Shown: in pieces, positions 7,836 through 16,552 of the stretch
Layout of the letters: each line of letters begins with the position of its first letter
Position numbering within the stretch: position 1 is the stretch's first letter
The notes under the pieces: model-generated
Databases searched by the model: none
What the model was told of the DNA's origin: nothing
What the model saw: the letters and a program-made list of their open reading frames with translations, nothing else
Source of the DNA: CAYVGO01 sp964450725
Lineage (GTDB): Bacteria > Bacteroidota > Bacteroidia > Bacteroidales > UBA932
Length of the DNA stretch: 64,000 nucleotides
Assembly: GCA_964450725.1 (NCBI GenBank)
Contig: CAYVGO010000002.1
Span: 26,492-90,491, forward strand
Direction: 5' to 3'
Translations under genes and position numbers: made by a program

Positions 7836-10130
7836 TTGAAATTCTATCATTGTTTACCCTTTTTATTTTACCTTACTACGATTTCTTACAACAGTCAAGC
7901 ACAAAAAGATACGTCAAAAATATATGACATTGATGATGTAACGGTAGTTTCTTTAACCAAAGAAACCCGTAATTTATTACACTACCCTTCATCAATCTCC
8001 TATCTGAAAGCACAGCAAATAGAACAACTTGGCGTTACGTCGCTCAAAGATTTAACCGCTTATTTACCCAATTTCTATATGCCCGATTATGGCACTCGGA
8101 TTACTTCTTCTATTTATATCAGAGGATTGGGTTCGCGCATTAATAATCCTTCGGTAGGAATTTATTTAGACAATGTACCCCTGTTAGATAAAAGCAGTTT
8201 TGACCTTGAACTTCTCAATATTGAACGTATTGAAGTATTAAGAGGTCCTCAAGGTACACTATACGGCAGAAATACTTTGGGCGGACTTATTAATATTACG
8301 ACCGTTTCTCCGTTTAAAAACAAAGGGCTGCAAGCACAAATCAGTTATGGAACATATAACGATTTTAGAGGAAACATTACACTTTCTCACAGTTATAAGA
8401 ATAAATTGGCTTTGAGTATTGGTGGCGGCTTTGAGCAGGCAGACGGTTTTTTTAAAAATGATTACGATACTACAACGTCAAAAAGCATGGATTTTTTGAA
8501 TGCTTACAACGCGCGGCTTAAATTTACATGGTATATTATTCCTGACCTGAAACTTGATTTTACGGTCAACGGACAAATCAGCGAACAGGGAGGATTCCCT
8601 TACCGTAAAATAGATGCAAAAAATGTCAACTACAATGACCCAAGTTATTACAATCGCGATGTAATCAATAACAGCCTGTATCTTGAATATAAAAATCCAA
8701 AGTTTGTTTTATCCAGTGCTACGGGTTATCAATATTTTGGAGACAAAATGGTGATGGACCAGGATTATACCGCAGCATCAAGTTTTACATTAACACAAAT
8801 CCAGTACCAACATGGCATAACGCAAGAGTTTTTGATAAAAAGTAGTTTGTCGGGAAATTATCAATATACTTTCGGGCTGATGGGATTTTATCAAGATTTG
8901 CTAACCCACTCGTTAGTTGACTTTAAGGACGACTTCTTACGGAACTTGGAGAAGACCATGAGTCCTTTTCCCGGGTTACAGATGAAAATTACAGACTCTA
9001 TTATGTCCGTTCCGGGCAGATACAATACCCAAACTTACGGATTGGCTGCCTATCACCAATCAACCTACAATAATCTTTTTATTGATAATTTGTCGGCAAC
9101 CTTAGGAATCAGGGTTGACTATGAACAAGCCAAACTTACTTACGACAGTAATTCAGCCATGAGTTTACAGATAAAAACTTACCCGGCTTATCCCAGTTTG
9201 GAAGGCGGCAGCGAATCTTCTGTTACCGGAACAACGACTGTAATGGGCAGTGAACCTACTACTTTTTTTCCCATACTCCCCAAATTAGCCTTAAATTATA
9301 TTCCCGATAAACGTTGCTTTCTCTTTGGAAGTATATCTCGCGGATACAGTTCCGGAGGTTTTAATATTCAACGGTTTGGAGATATTGTACAGCAAAGAGT
9401 GCAAGCCGATGCTATGGAACAGGCAGGACAATCAACGGTTGGAATTATAGATACTACTTCTTTACAGCAGCAAATTGTCTATAAACCTGAATACTCATGG
9501 AATTTTGAAGTCGGTACGCGTTCGGAGTTAATAGCCCAAAAACTCTTTTTAGATTTAACCTACTTCTTTATTTTATCTACAGACAAACAAGTTTCTGTCT
9601 TTGCTCCCAGTGGTTTAGGACGAATGACCCTCAACAGCGCCAAAGCCCAAAGTCAAGGCATAGAATGTGTTTTAAGCGGAACTCCCCTGAAAAACTTATG
9701 GTTGTCGGCAAACTACGGATTTACACATGCCATTTTTACCAAACATGACAACGGTAAAAAAACTACGGACAGAGAGTACCGAAATTACAAAGGAAACTAT
9801 ATTCCTTTTGTACCCATGCACACCATCTCAGTCAGAGGAGATTATACATTACCTTTTAATCGGGTTTGGATAGAATCTCTTAAGTTTTCTATCCAATATA
9901 ATATGTTAAGCGATATTTTTTGGACAGAAGACAATACAGTTTTACAACCTTTTTACGGACTACTCAATGCCCAAATCTGGTATAACCACAACATATTTTC
10001 CGTAGGTTTGTGGGGAAAAAATCTTACACAAACAAAATACCACACATTTTATATTGAAAGTTTGGGAAATAAGTTCGTACAGGACGGCAAACCATTTCAA
10101 TTCGGATTCTCGATTTTGTTACACATTTAA
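7836..10130 (+). CDS. TonB-dependent outer-membrane receptor
   Basis: 764 aa. The only in-frame start that includes the signal peptide (about 1-22, ending NSQAQ) is TTG at 7836. A TonB-box-like segment (DIDDVTVVS) is followed by a plug domain with LRGPQGTLYGRNTLGGLINI (about 135-155) and a long beta-barrel. There is no N-terminal carboxypeptidase-regulatory-like domain and no SusD partner, so it resembles siderophore, vitamin or metal receptors more than SusC. The substrate cannot be determined; no transport genes lie nearby. Confidence 0.9.
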   Translation: MKFYHCLPFLFYLTTISYNSQAQKDTSKIYDIDDVTVVSLTKETRNLLHYPSSISYLKAQQIEQLGVTSLKDLTAYLPNFYMPDYGTRITSSIYIRGLGSRINNPSVGIYLDNVPLLDKSSFDLELLNIERIEVLRGPQGTLYGRNTLGGLINITTVSPFKNKGLQAQISYGTYNDFRGNITLSHSYKNKLALSIGGGFEQADGFFKNDYDTTTSKSMDFLNAYNARLKFTWYIIPDLKLDFTVNGQISEQGGFPYRKIDAKNVNYNDPSYYNRDVINNSLYLEYKNPKFVLSSATGYQYFGDKMVMDQDYTAASSFTLTQIQYQHGITQEFLIKSSLSGNYQYTFGLMGFYQDLLTHSLVDFKDDFLRNLEKTMSPFPGLQMKITDSIMSVPGRYNTQTYGLAAYHQSTYNNLFIDNLSATLGIRVDYEQAKLTYDSNSAMSLQIKTYPAYPSLEGGSESSVTGTTTVMGSEPTTFFPILPKLALNYIPDKRCFLFGSISRGYSSGGFNIQRFGDIVQQRVQADAMEQAGQSTVGIIDTTSLQQQIVYKPEYSWNFEVGTRSELIAQKLFLDLTYFFILSTDKQVSVFAPSGLGRMTLNSAKAQSQGIECVLSGTPLKNLWLSANYGFTHAIFTKHDNGKKTTDREYRNYKGNYIPFVPMHTISVRGDYTLPFNRVWIESLKFSIQYNMLSDIFWTEDNTVLQPFYGLLNAQIWYNHNIFSVGLWGKNLTQTKYHTFYIESLGNKFVQDGKPFQFGFSILLHI

Positions 10131-10136
10131 AATTAA

Positions 10137-10232
10137 TGATGAATTGTGAATTGTGAATGATGAATGAAAAGACATTCTACCAATGGCTGTAAAAAAATAT
10201 TCACCATTCACACTTCACCATTCACACTTCAA
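10137..10232. repeat. Imperfect inverted repeat of GAATTGTGAATGATGAATG type
   Basis: A gaattgtgaatgatgaatg-like repeat on the left (10137-10166) is the approximate reverse complement of two attcaccattcacacttc units on the right (10199-10231). The transcript could form a long hairpin directly before the pth start codon. Confidence 0.6.
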
Positions 10233-10235
10233 TAC

Positions 10236-10799
10236 ATGAACTATTTAATTTGCGGATTAGGAAATATCGGAACCGAGTATGAAAATACTCGGCACAACAT
10301 CGGATTTTCGGTGCTTGACTTTTGGGCAAGGTCAGAAAATTTTACTTTTCGGACAGACAGGCTTGCAGAAGTAGCCGAAATAAAATTCAGGGGACACAAA
10401 CTAACGCTGATAAAGCCCTCAACTTACATGAATTTAAGTGGTAAGGCTGTCAACTATTGGCTACAGATGCAAAAAATTGCACGTGAAAACCTGTTAGTCA
10501 TTGTTGACGATTTGGCATTACCTTTCGGAAAAATAAGAATACGCAATAACGGAAGTGCCGGCGGACATAACGGATTAAAAGATATAGAAGCCGTACTGAC
10601 AACTTCCGCTTATTGCAGGTTAAGATTTGGAATTGGAAGTACATTTACAGAAGGGAAACAGGTAAATTACGTACTCGGAAAGTGGACACCGGAAGAGGAA
10701 AAAGAATTACCTGCACTGCAAACTGTGATGATTGATGCTGTCAAAAGTTTTGTTATTGCCGGAATAGAACGTACGATGAACCAGTATAATAAAAAATAG
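10236..10799 (+). CDS. pth: Peptidyl-tRNA hydrolase
   Basis: Releases tRNA from peptidyl-tRNA that drops off the ribosome; cytoplasmic and essential in most bacteria. From the ATG at 10236 the protein is 187 aa, the usual size. An upstream in-frame ATG at 10164 would add 24 residues encoded by an inverted repeat and is unlikely. Catalytic His20 (NTRHNIGF), Asn10 (GLGNIG), the STYMNLSG segment and the VDDLALP segment (Asp of the active site) all match the family. Confidence 0.95.
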   Translation: MNYLICGLGNIGTEYENTRHNIGFSVLDFWARSENFTFRTDRLAEVAEIKFRGHKLTLIKPSTYMNLSGKAVNYWLQMQKIARENLLVIVDDLALPFGKIRIRNNGSAGGHNGLKDIEAVLTTSAYCRLRFGIGSTFTEGKQVNYVLGKWTPEEEKELPALQTVMIDAVKSFVIAGIERTMNQYNKK

Positions 10800-10909
10800 C
10801 ATTGAACGTCCATCAACGAGGTAAGAATCTACCATATTCATTTTACCTTACAACGCAGTCAGTATCAGTAAAAACTCAACGTAACACATTGGGAAAGAAC
10901 AAGGAAAGT

Positions 10910-11188
10910 TTACCTGTCAAAATAATGTCCTTTGACACTAATAACTTCTATAATTACTCTGTGATTGTCAATTGAGTATATCAATCGATGCTCTTGACTT
11001 ATGCGTCTTGACCAGTAACCCGATAAATTACCTGAGAGTTGCTTTGGTTTACCAGTACCTATTTCCGGATGTTCAAGTAATTCGTCAAAAAGAACAGTAA
11101 TTTTGGATAGCAATTGCTTTTGCCCACATTTTTTAAATTCAGCAATTTGTTTATATACCAATGGTTTGATATCGAGAACATAACTCAT
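10910..11188 (-). CDS. yoeB: YoeB/Txe-family mRNA endonuclease toxin
   Basis: 92 aa. The RelE-fold signature GKPKQLSGNLSGYWSRRI followed by EHRLIYSI and a C-terminal His88-Tyr89 matches YoeB, whose catalytic His-Tyr end and Arg residues cleave mRNA on the ribosome. The start overlaps the stop codon of the upstream antitoxin gene by four bases (ATGA), as usual for coupled toxin-antitoxin pairs. No key residue seems missing, so the toxin is probably functional. Confidence 0.93.
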   Translation of the reverse strand: MSYVLDIKPLVYKQIAEFKKCGQKQLLSKITVLFDELLEHPEIGTGKPKQLSGNLSGYWSRRISQEHRLIYSIDNHRVIIEVISVKGHYFDR

Positions 11189-11400
11189 ATCGCCAAAAAT
11201 TCTCTTATCTCTTCTTTTGAAGATAATGTTAGTATAGATTCTTCTTTGTGAGAATCTTTAATCATTTTTACAAATTCAGGATTGTATTCGGGATCATCCT
11301 CTATATTTTTCACCTTAAAAATCCCCATTTTTAACAGACTGTCCAAAAGTTCAGTAACTCCTTTTTTCTGTTGGTCATATTCTAATGTGATGGTTGCCAT
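11185..11400 (-). CDS. Antitoxin of the YoeB pair
   Basis: 71 aa, acidic, beginning with a short beta strand (MATITLEYDQ) then helices, with a C-terminal acidic tail that would wrap the toxin. The sequence is not a clear YefM/Phd; it resembles the small DUF2683-type antitoxins found beside YoeB toxins in Bacteroidota. Its ATG lies 45 bp downstream of a good minus-strand promoter, and it overlaps the toxin start by four bases. Confidence 0.85.
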   Translation of the reverse strand: MATITLEYDQQKKGVTELLDSLLKMGIFKVKNIEDDPEYNPEFVKMIKDSHKEESILTLSSKEEIREFLAI

Positions 11401-11445
11401 AATATTATTTTTTATAAAAGTAACGAATCTATAAATTCACAACCA

Positions 11446-11476
11446 CAAAGATAGTTCAAAATGTAAGGAAAGCAAA
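11446..11476 (-). promoter_or_regulatory. Promoter of the toxin-antitoxin operon
   Basis: On the minus strand TTTG (11476-11473), a 19-base spacer, then TATCTTTG (11453-11446), an excellent Bacteroides-type promoter. Confidence 0.6.
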
Positions 11477-11695
11477 ACCTACGCTTTTTCCCAACCAATG
11501 GATAAGTTAGCCCATACTATTTTCCATCGAATCTTTATTTCAGAATCCCATCTAAATTTTATATTTCCTGTTGATTGGGTCTTGATTTTCCCAATCTTTA
11601 TTTCTCAATCTTTTGCTAAGATACTATCGGTTTATAGATAAACTTAACAAAAGTTTATCTATTTTCTATCACATTTTCTGCTATTTCCAAATAAA
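11477..11695. other. Gene-free stretch between the TA operon and the lipoprotein gene
   Basis: AT-rich DNA without a supported gene. I see no strong repeat; it separates two divergent transcription units. Confidence 0.5.
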
Positions 11696-11713
11696 ACAAT
11701 TAACACTAATTGT
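11696..11713. promoter_or_regulatory. Perfect palindrome, candidate operator
   Basis: ACAATTA and TAATTGT separated by four bases, 31 bp upstream of the -7 element at 11745. Its position suggests a dimeric regulator site; the regulator is unknown. Confidence 0.35.
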
Positions 11714-11744
11714 GTTTTATAGATATTTATATATTTAAAATAAC

Positions 11745-11752
11745 TATATTTG
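11745..11752 (+). promoter_or_regulatory. -7 element (TATATTTG) with a long leader
   Basis: A TAnnTTTG box without a clear TTTG 19-21 bases upstream. A leader of about 190 bases would precede the lipoprotein ATG. It contains TTCTTTGACATAA near 11840, which resembles boxA-like leader sequences. Confidence 0.4.
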
Positions 11753-11876
11753 CAGTATAACTTCCCATTTATTTAGAGAGTTTGTTACTATCCAACCTAT
11801 TTTTACTGTTAAATACAAGTACATTGTAGGTTAATTTTTAGTTCTTTGACATAATCAATAAAGCAAAATTATTATC

Positions 11877-12800
11877 TCAATAAGAGTAGGTATAAAGTAA
11901 TCCTTCAAGTTAAAAATATTTAAAAACATAAAATAAATAATAATATGAAATCAATTAATCGTAAAATCAATTTACATACATTTACATCAATTTGTATTCT
12001 TCTATTTTCTATTTTAATGTTTAATACTTCATGTCAGAATAAAAGCGACATTGCAGAAAATTTGAATACTATAAAAGAAGATTTTATTATTCATAAGCAA
12101 TCATTTCAAGATACATTGGAATTGGTTGTACAATCATATCAAGAAGCACTTAACAAGCAGACACAACAACGCACCCGATCTATTGGAAAAATTGATGTTG
12201 ACTTGTTAAACTTAGATGCCCAAGAGATATTAAAAACAAAGTATTATATTGATTTAAACCAGACAAATGTAGCGAATCAATATAATGCCATTCGTCCCAA
12301 AAGTGTTACTGCTGATTCAACGATTTCACTCAGTGATTACGCAGAAAGTTACTTTGAATATTTTGGAAATACACTATTTGGAGACGAGTTTTTTGATTCA
12401 ACTCCGGAAGATTTACCGGTAGATGAAATAACTGCTTTAATGAACGAAAAATATTTAGAATTAGAGGAAAAAATTCAAAATGACAGTAAATTATCAATAG
12501 ATGAAAAGAATATTTTATTGATAAGATTTGAAACTCAACGTCAAATGCAAGGTATTGTGAATACAATTTTAGATACAAACAATACTCAAACCGTTACGAA
12601 AGGCTGGTTTTCTAAACTATGGAAAAAACTTGTATGCTGGACAAAAGCCATAATTTCTACCGTTCAAATTTGTAAGCCTATTTACAATGGAGCATCTGGA
12701 ATATATGCACAAGCAGGCGTAATTATAGGATGTACCGCCTATGCCGTAGTAAATATAGTCAACACCTGTTATTAATGCTTTAGACATCTACTCTTATTGA
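11877..12800. repeat. 13-bp inverted repeat flanking the lipoprotein gene
   Basis: TCAATAAGAGTAG at 11877-11889 and its exact reverse complement at 12788-12800 enclose the single gene 11945-12775, leaving the promoter outside. Confidence 0.7.
11945..12775 (+). CDS. Hypothetical lipoprotein with hydrophobic C-terminus
   Basis: 276 aa, family not recognised. A signal region (about 12-29) ends at a lipobox-like MFNTSC with Cys30, so it should be lipid-anchored. The middle is helical and charged (coiled-coil-like around 40-70 and 165-200). The last about 55 residues change character: basic and Trp-rich KGWFSKLWKKL, then three Cys residues and a hydrophobic segment (about 250-272). The gene is flanked by a perfect 13-bp inverted repeat (11877-11889 and 12788-12800) and has a long leader. 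Confidence 0.7.
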   Translation: MKSINRKINLHTFTSICILLFSILMFNTSCQNKSDIAENLNTIKEDFIIHKQSFQDTLELVVQSYQEALNKQTQQRTRSIGKIDVDLLNLDAQEILKTKYYIDLNQTNVANQYNAIRPKSVTADSTISLSDYAESYFEYFGNTLFGDEFFDSTPEDLPVDEITALMNEKYLELEEKIQNDSKLSIDEKNILLIRFETQRQMQGIVNTILDTNNTQTVTKGWFSKLWKKLVCWTKAIISTVQICKPIYNGASGIYAQAGVIIGCTAYAVVNIVNTCY

Positions 12801-12902
12801 TTTATTTGCAATAAAATAACAATTAAGAAACAGACATTTCCCTATCTATTGGGAATAGCGGAACATTTCCGATTCAAATTTTAAACTAATAATTAGATAC
12901 TT

Positions 12903-13640
12903 ATGAAAAAATTAATATTTTCGATATTCTTACTTTTTTTTGTTCAGAATTTACTTATAGCACAAGAGGATACTCCGAAGTATCAGATATCAAATCTTAG
13001 TTGGGAATTTTATACAGGAATTCCCATCCGGTATGAAAACTTTTCAAAGCTCAATACTATATTGGGAACTACCAATTTAACCAATCATATTGCTACAGGT
13101 GGTGAATTTGGTACCGCTTTACGGTTTTATGGCGTGGGTATTAACTTGGGATTTAGTTATTATACTGCGTGGGCACCTTCCAATGAGAGAGTAGATTATA
13201 ACAGTATGTCTTTTGGACACAATACAAATTATTTTTTTATTGATTATCAAATTCCCCTGTTTAAACAAAGATTTTTTCTTTTGCCAAAAATAGGAGCAAC
13301 CTTTGATGAGGTGAATTTTACAATCTACAATAATCAGGAACAAGTAACAACACCCGGAGACGCAATGGCAAATTCCCGTTCAAACAGTATTCAGTCTTTA
13401 GGTTTATATATTACTCCTGGATTGGAGTTTGCATTTAATGTTTTTCCTATGGACGTGAGAATGTATGGCTTATCAATAGGTGCATTTTTTGATTATGGAA
13501 TTTCTATCGGTTCTGCATTGAATGTAAACGGACATGAGTTTGAAGATAAGGGAAATAAGTATGCTATACTATCTCCTTGGCAGGCCGGAGTAAGGGTTAA
13601 ATTTATGTTTGGACGTAAAAGTGTTTGGACTATGTGGTAG
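12903..13640 (+). CDS. Outer-membrane beta-barrel protein, hypothetical
   Basis: 245 aa with a clear signal peptide (about 1-20, ending LLIAQ) and alternating aromatic/polar strands typical of porin-family beta-barrels, ending in an aromatic residue (MW). No enzymatic motif is visible. It lies 127 bases after the lipoprotein in the same direction and could be co-expressed. A strong terminator follows at 13661-13704. Confidence 0.7.
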   Translation: MKKLIFSIFLLFFVQNLLIAQEDTPKYQISNLSWEFYTGIPIRYENFSKLNTILGTTNLTNHIATGGEFGTALRFYGVGINLGFSYYTAWAPSNERVDYNSMSFGHNTNYFFIDYQIPLFKQRFFLLPKIGATFDEVNFTIYNNQEQVTTPGDAMANSRSNSIQSLGLYITPGLEFAFNVFPMDVRMYGLSIGAFFDYGISIGSALNVNGHEFEDKGNKYAILSPWQAGVRVKFMFGRKSVWTMW

Positions 13641-13660
13641 GGACTATTGTTTAATACTGG

Positions 13661-13704
13661 AAAAGTCCGAAATTTACCATATAATGTAAGTTTCGGACTT
13701 TTTT
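13661..13704 (+). terminator. Intrinsic terminator between convergent genes
   Basis: AAAAGTCCGAAA (13661-13672) pairs perfectly with TTTCGGACTTTT (13691-13702), followed by T residues. It may also serve the converging ald gene. Confidence 0.85.
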
Positions 13705-13736
13705 ATAATCTTGAGGTAACGGAGGAGAACAGAATA

Positions 13737-14852
13737 TTACTTTAAAAACTCTTCTACAGGAGTATAAGGTAATTGGAATGCTTCTGACACACCCTTGTAA
13801 ACAACCTTTCCGTTGATCACATTAAGACCTAAAGCCAATCCTCGATTTTCTTGACAAGCCTTTTTCCAACCTTTGTTAGCAAGGGTGAGACCATAAGGTA
13901 ATGTGGCATTGGTTAAGGCAATGGTTGAAGTAAAAGGTACTGCTCCGGGCATATTGGCAACACAATAATGTACTACACCATCTACAACAAATGTCGGGTT
14001 GGCATGTGTTGTTGCTTTACAGGTTTCAATACAACCTCCCTGGTCTACTGCCACATCAACAATAACAGCACCCGCTTTCATTGTGGAAAGCATTTCTCTT
14101 TTAATCAATTTTGGGGCTTTGGCTCCGGGAATGAGTACCGCTCCGACAATAAGGTCGGCATCTTGTAACTCCTCCCGAATGTTATATTCGTTAGACATCA
14201 TTGTTTTTACATTTGCGGGCAAAATATCATCAAGTTGGCGAAGACGCGGAAGAGAAATATCCATAATAGTAACATCTGCACCAAGTCCTGCCGCCATTTT
14301 TGCCGCCTGAGTTCCTACAATTCCGCCACCCAGTACAAGTACTTTTGCGGGTTTTACACCGGGTACGCCACCCAATAAAATTCCTCTTCCCCCAACAGGT
14401 TTCTCAAGATATTTTGCTCCTTCCTGGATTGACATACGTCCTGCAACTTCTGACATAGGAATAAGTAATGGCAGGCTACCGTGAGGATTTTCTACCGTTT
14501 CATAGGCTAAACATACAGCCTCTTGCTTAATCATGGCATGTGTCAATGCTTCGCAAGAGGCAAAATGAAAGTAGGTAAATATAAGTTGATTTTTTTTGAT
14601 AAGTGAATATTCCGATTCAATTGGCTCTTTCACTTTAATAATCATATCGGCGGTAGAGTAAATATCTTCAATGGTTGGCAGTATGATGGCTCCGGCTGCA
14701 ATATAATCTTGGTCAGATACCCCGCTACCCATTCCGGCTGTATGCTGTATAAATACCTGATGACCGTTTTTGACAAATTCCATAACACCCGCAGGAGTTA
14801 TGGAAACTCGATTTTCATTGTTTTTGATTTCTTTGGGGATACCGATTTTCAT
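13737..14852 (-). CDS. ald: Alanine dehydrogenase
   Basis: Catalyses NAD-dependent interconversion of L-alanine with pyruvate and ammonia. At 371 aa it aligns residue for residue with characterised enzymes: Lys75 (KVKEP) and His96 (FTYFHFA) at the pyruvate site, the Rossmann GGGIVG motif (175-180) and catalytic Asp270 (VDVAVDQGG). Cytoplasmic and single-gene. I see no clear promoter box directly upstream. Confidence 0.97.
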   Translation of the reverse strand: MKIGIPKEIKNNENRVSITPAGVMEFVKNGHQVFIQHTAGMGSGVSDQDYIAAGAIILPTIEDIYSTADMIIKVKEPIESEYSLIKKNQLIFTYFHFASCEALTHAMIKQEAVCLAYETVENPHGSLPLLIPMSEVAGRMSIQEGAKYLEKPVGGRGILLGGVPGVKPAKVLVLGGGIVGTQAAKMAAGLGADVTIMDISLPRLRQLDDILPANVKTMMSNEYNIREELQDADLIVGAVLIPGAKAPKLIKREMLSTMKAGAVIVDVAVDQGGCIETCKATTHANPTFVVDGVVHYCVANMPGAVPFTSTIALTNATLPYGLTLANKGWKKACQENRGLALGLNVINGKVVYKGVSEAFQLPYTPVEEFLK

Positions 14853-15182
14853 AAATTGTGATTAATGGTTAGTAAAATATATTTGATACTGAACGGAAAA
14901 TGGTTTACGAAAATTTTCCAGTAATCATAGTATTTCTACAACGCCGACTAAGGTTTTCGACACATTTTTCGCAAACCAATTCTTTTTGAGTATATAAGTG
15001 ATAAATTGAAAAGACATCCAACCTTTTACGATAAAGTCCTATTCAGGGTCTAAATCTGACTTTCCACCTGCAGGGAAGTCCTATCTGAGGTCTGTCTAAC
15101 ACATTTTCGTTACGACAAAGTCTATGATTTCAGACTTTCATTTACAGAAAATGTATTTCAAGTCATCTCTCATCACTTATAC
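14853..15182. other. Gene-free stretch with MITE-like inverted repeat
   Basis: No gene. It holds the inverted pair of about 30-bp elements described separately (14886-14993). To the right, between 15028 and 15090, AAGTCCTAT occurs twice in direct orientation. Confidence 0.6.
14886..14993. repeat. MITE-like 108-bp element with about 30-bp terminal inverted repeats
   Basis: The left end (14886-14919) read on the minus strand and the right end (14963-14993) read on the plus strand share TTCG-Y-AAACCA, a T-rich stretch, then CAGTAT or GAGTAT. Both outer ends begin ATACT when read inward. A third copy sits at 7681-7709. No target-site duplication is obvious. Confidence 0.5.
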
Positions 15183-16193
15183 TTATTTCCCTGTATTTTT
15201 CCAGTAAGGTGAATTGGCTTTATGATTTTTCAAGTATTGAATATGGTCATTATCTAACTTGGCAAGAATCATTTGAAATCCGGCTTGCTCTTGTACAGTC
15301 AATAATTCTCCGGCATACCCGTCCACAATTTCAATACCTGCTTGTTCTACTACTTTAGCCGCACCGCGATAGATAATCAATTGCTCCATCAAGGTTGACG
15401 ACCCTACACCATTAATGTATAACAACACTTTATCTCCTGCTTTTACCGATAGTTTTTTCATCAAAAGTTCTACCATTGTTTTAGCCGTAGCATCAGCAGA
15501 CTCTAAAGGCTGTACACCACCTTGCCCTGCTTCACCGTGTTGTCCCATGCCAATTTCCATCATTCCTTCAGGTAGTTGAGTAAGTGTAGCACCATTTTGT
15601 GGATGTGTACAGCTTCGCATGGCGACGGCCAATGTCGCAATATTTTTATTTAATCGTTCGCCGATTTCTACTAATTCGTCTAAAGATTTACCTTCTTCTG
15701 CAGCAGCACCTAATACTTTATATAATGCTATAGCACCGGCTAAACCTCGTCTGTCTTTATCTTCTGTATCTAAACCGGCAGAAATATCGTCATGAGATAA
15801 AATAGATTTTATTTTTATGTTGGTACGTTGTGCTAACTGCATTGCCATATTTCCACTCATCACATCCCCGGAGTGATTAAGCACAAGCAACAATATTCCT
15901 GCATCACGTTGAAATAATTGTATTCCTTGGAAAAGCCGTTGTGCTCCCGGAGCGGCAAAAATATCTCCGACCACAGAGCAGTCGAGCATCCCTTCACCTA
16001 CAAATCCACTGATGGCGGGCTCATGTCCGGAACCACCGAAAGCAATAATGGCTACTTTATCTTTACTTTTTGGTTGTTTCCGTACTACAATATTTTCTGC
16101 TGCCAATTTTACAGTATCTTTAAAAGCCATAGTATAACCTTCTAAAAGTTCGGCAGTAATGTTTTCGGGTTGGTTAATAAATTTAGTCTTCAT
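15183..16193 (-). CDS. dhaK: Dihydroxyacetone kinase substrate-binding subunit DhaK-like
   Basis: 336 aa DAK1 domain. It keeps the residues that bind the ketose covalently and position it: His57 (FGGSGHEP), Asp110 (LNHSGD) and His219 (GMGQHGEAG), which forms the hemiaminal. DhaK normally needs a DhaL subunit carrying the nucleotide; none is encoded in the window, so the phosphoryl donor is unclear. It is the last gene of a five-gene minus-strand operon, 21 bases after the VOC gene. The real substrate may be another short ketose such as erythrulose; that is inference. Confidence 0.85.
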   Translation of the reverse strand: MKTKFINQPENITAELLEGYTMAFKDTVKLAAENIVVRKQPKSKDKVAIIAFGGSGHEPAISGFVGEGMLDCSVVGDIFAAPGAQRLFQGIQLFQRDAGILLLVLNHSGDVMSGNMAMQLAQRTNIKIKSILSHDDISAGLDTEDKDRRGLAGAIALYKVLGAAAEEGKSLDELVEIGERLNKNIATLAVAMRSCTHPQNGATLTQLPEGMMEIGMGQHGEAGQGGVQPLESADATAKTMVELLMKKLSVKAGDKVLLYINGVGSSTLMEQLIIYRGAAKVVEQAGIEIVDGYAGELLTVQEQAGFQMILAKLDNDHIQYLKNHKANSPYWKNTGK

Positions 16194-16214
16194 TGTGCGT
16201 AATAATTTAATAGT

Positions 16215-16532
16215 TTATGATTTTTTCCACATCAGTTCAATTGCAATACCTTCTTCTTCGATAAAGGCAATCCACGTACCGTCTCCCAAGTCCGTAGGAG
16301 GTAATAATACAGGCTTTCCTTTCATCTCTTCTTCAAGGTTATCGACAGTATAAGCAATATGCGTTTTTGTTTGAATAAGCGGATGCATCCACGAATCTTT
16401 GTCAAATCGCAACCACTCAATAGTATTGGGACTTTTGGAGAAATCTGTCAAGTGAAGTTTCATTCCTTCGGCATAATTTTCTCCCGCTTTGGGTTCTGTT
16501 GTAGGTATTCCTACGTGATTAAAAGTTCTCAT
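16215..16532 (-). CDS. VOC/glyoxalase-fold protein
   Basis: 105 aa. It begins FNHVGIPT, the typical first strand of vicinal-oxygen-chelate domains with a candidate metal His. A second half follows with THIAYTVDNLEEEM and ends IAFIEEEGIAIELMW, where Glu residues could be the distal metal ligands. One compact VOC unit, so probably active as a dimer. It is fourth in the five-gene operon, 20 bases after the cupin gene. Reaction unknown; epimerase, lyase or isomerase roles are all possible. Confidence 0.72.
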   Translation of the reverse strand: MRTFNHVGIPTTEPKAGENYAEGMKLHLTDFSKSPNTIEWLRFDKDSWMHPLIQTKTHIAYTVDNLEEEMKGKPVLLPPTDLGDGTWIAFIEEEGIAIELMWKKS

Positions 16533-16552
16533 AAGATAAATTTAGGGGTCAA

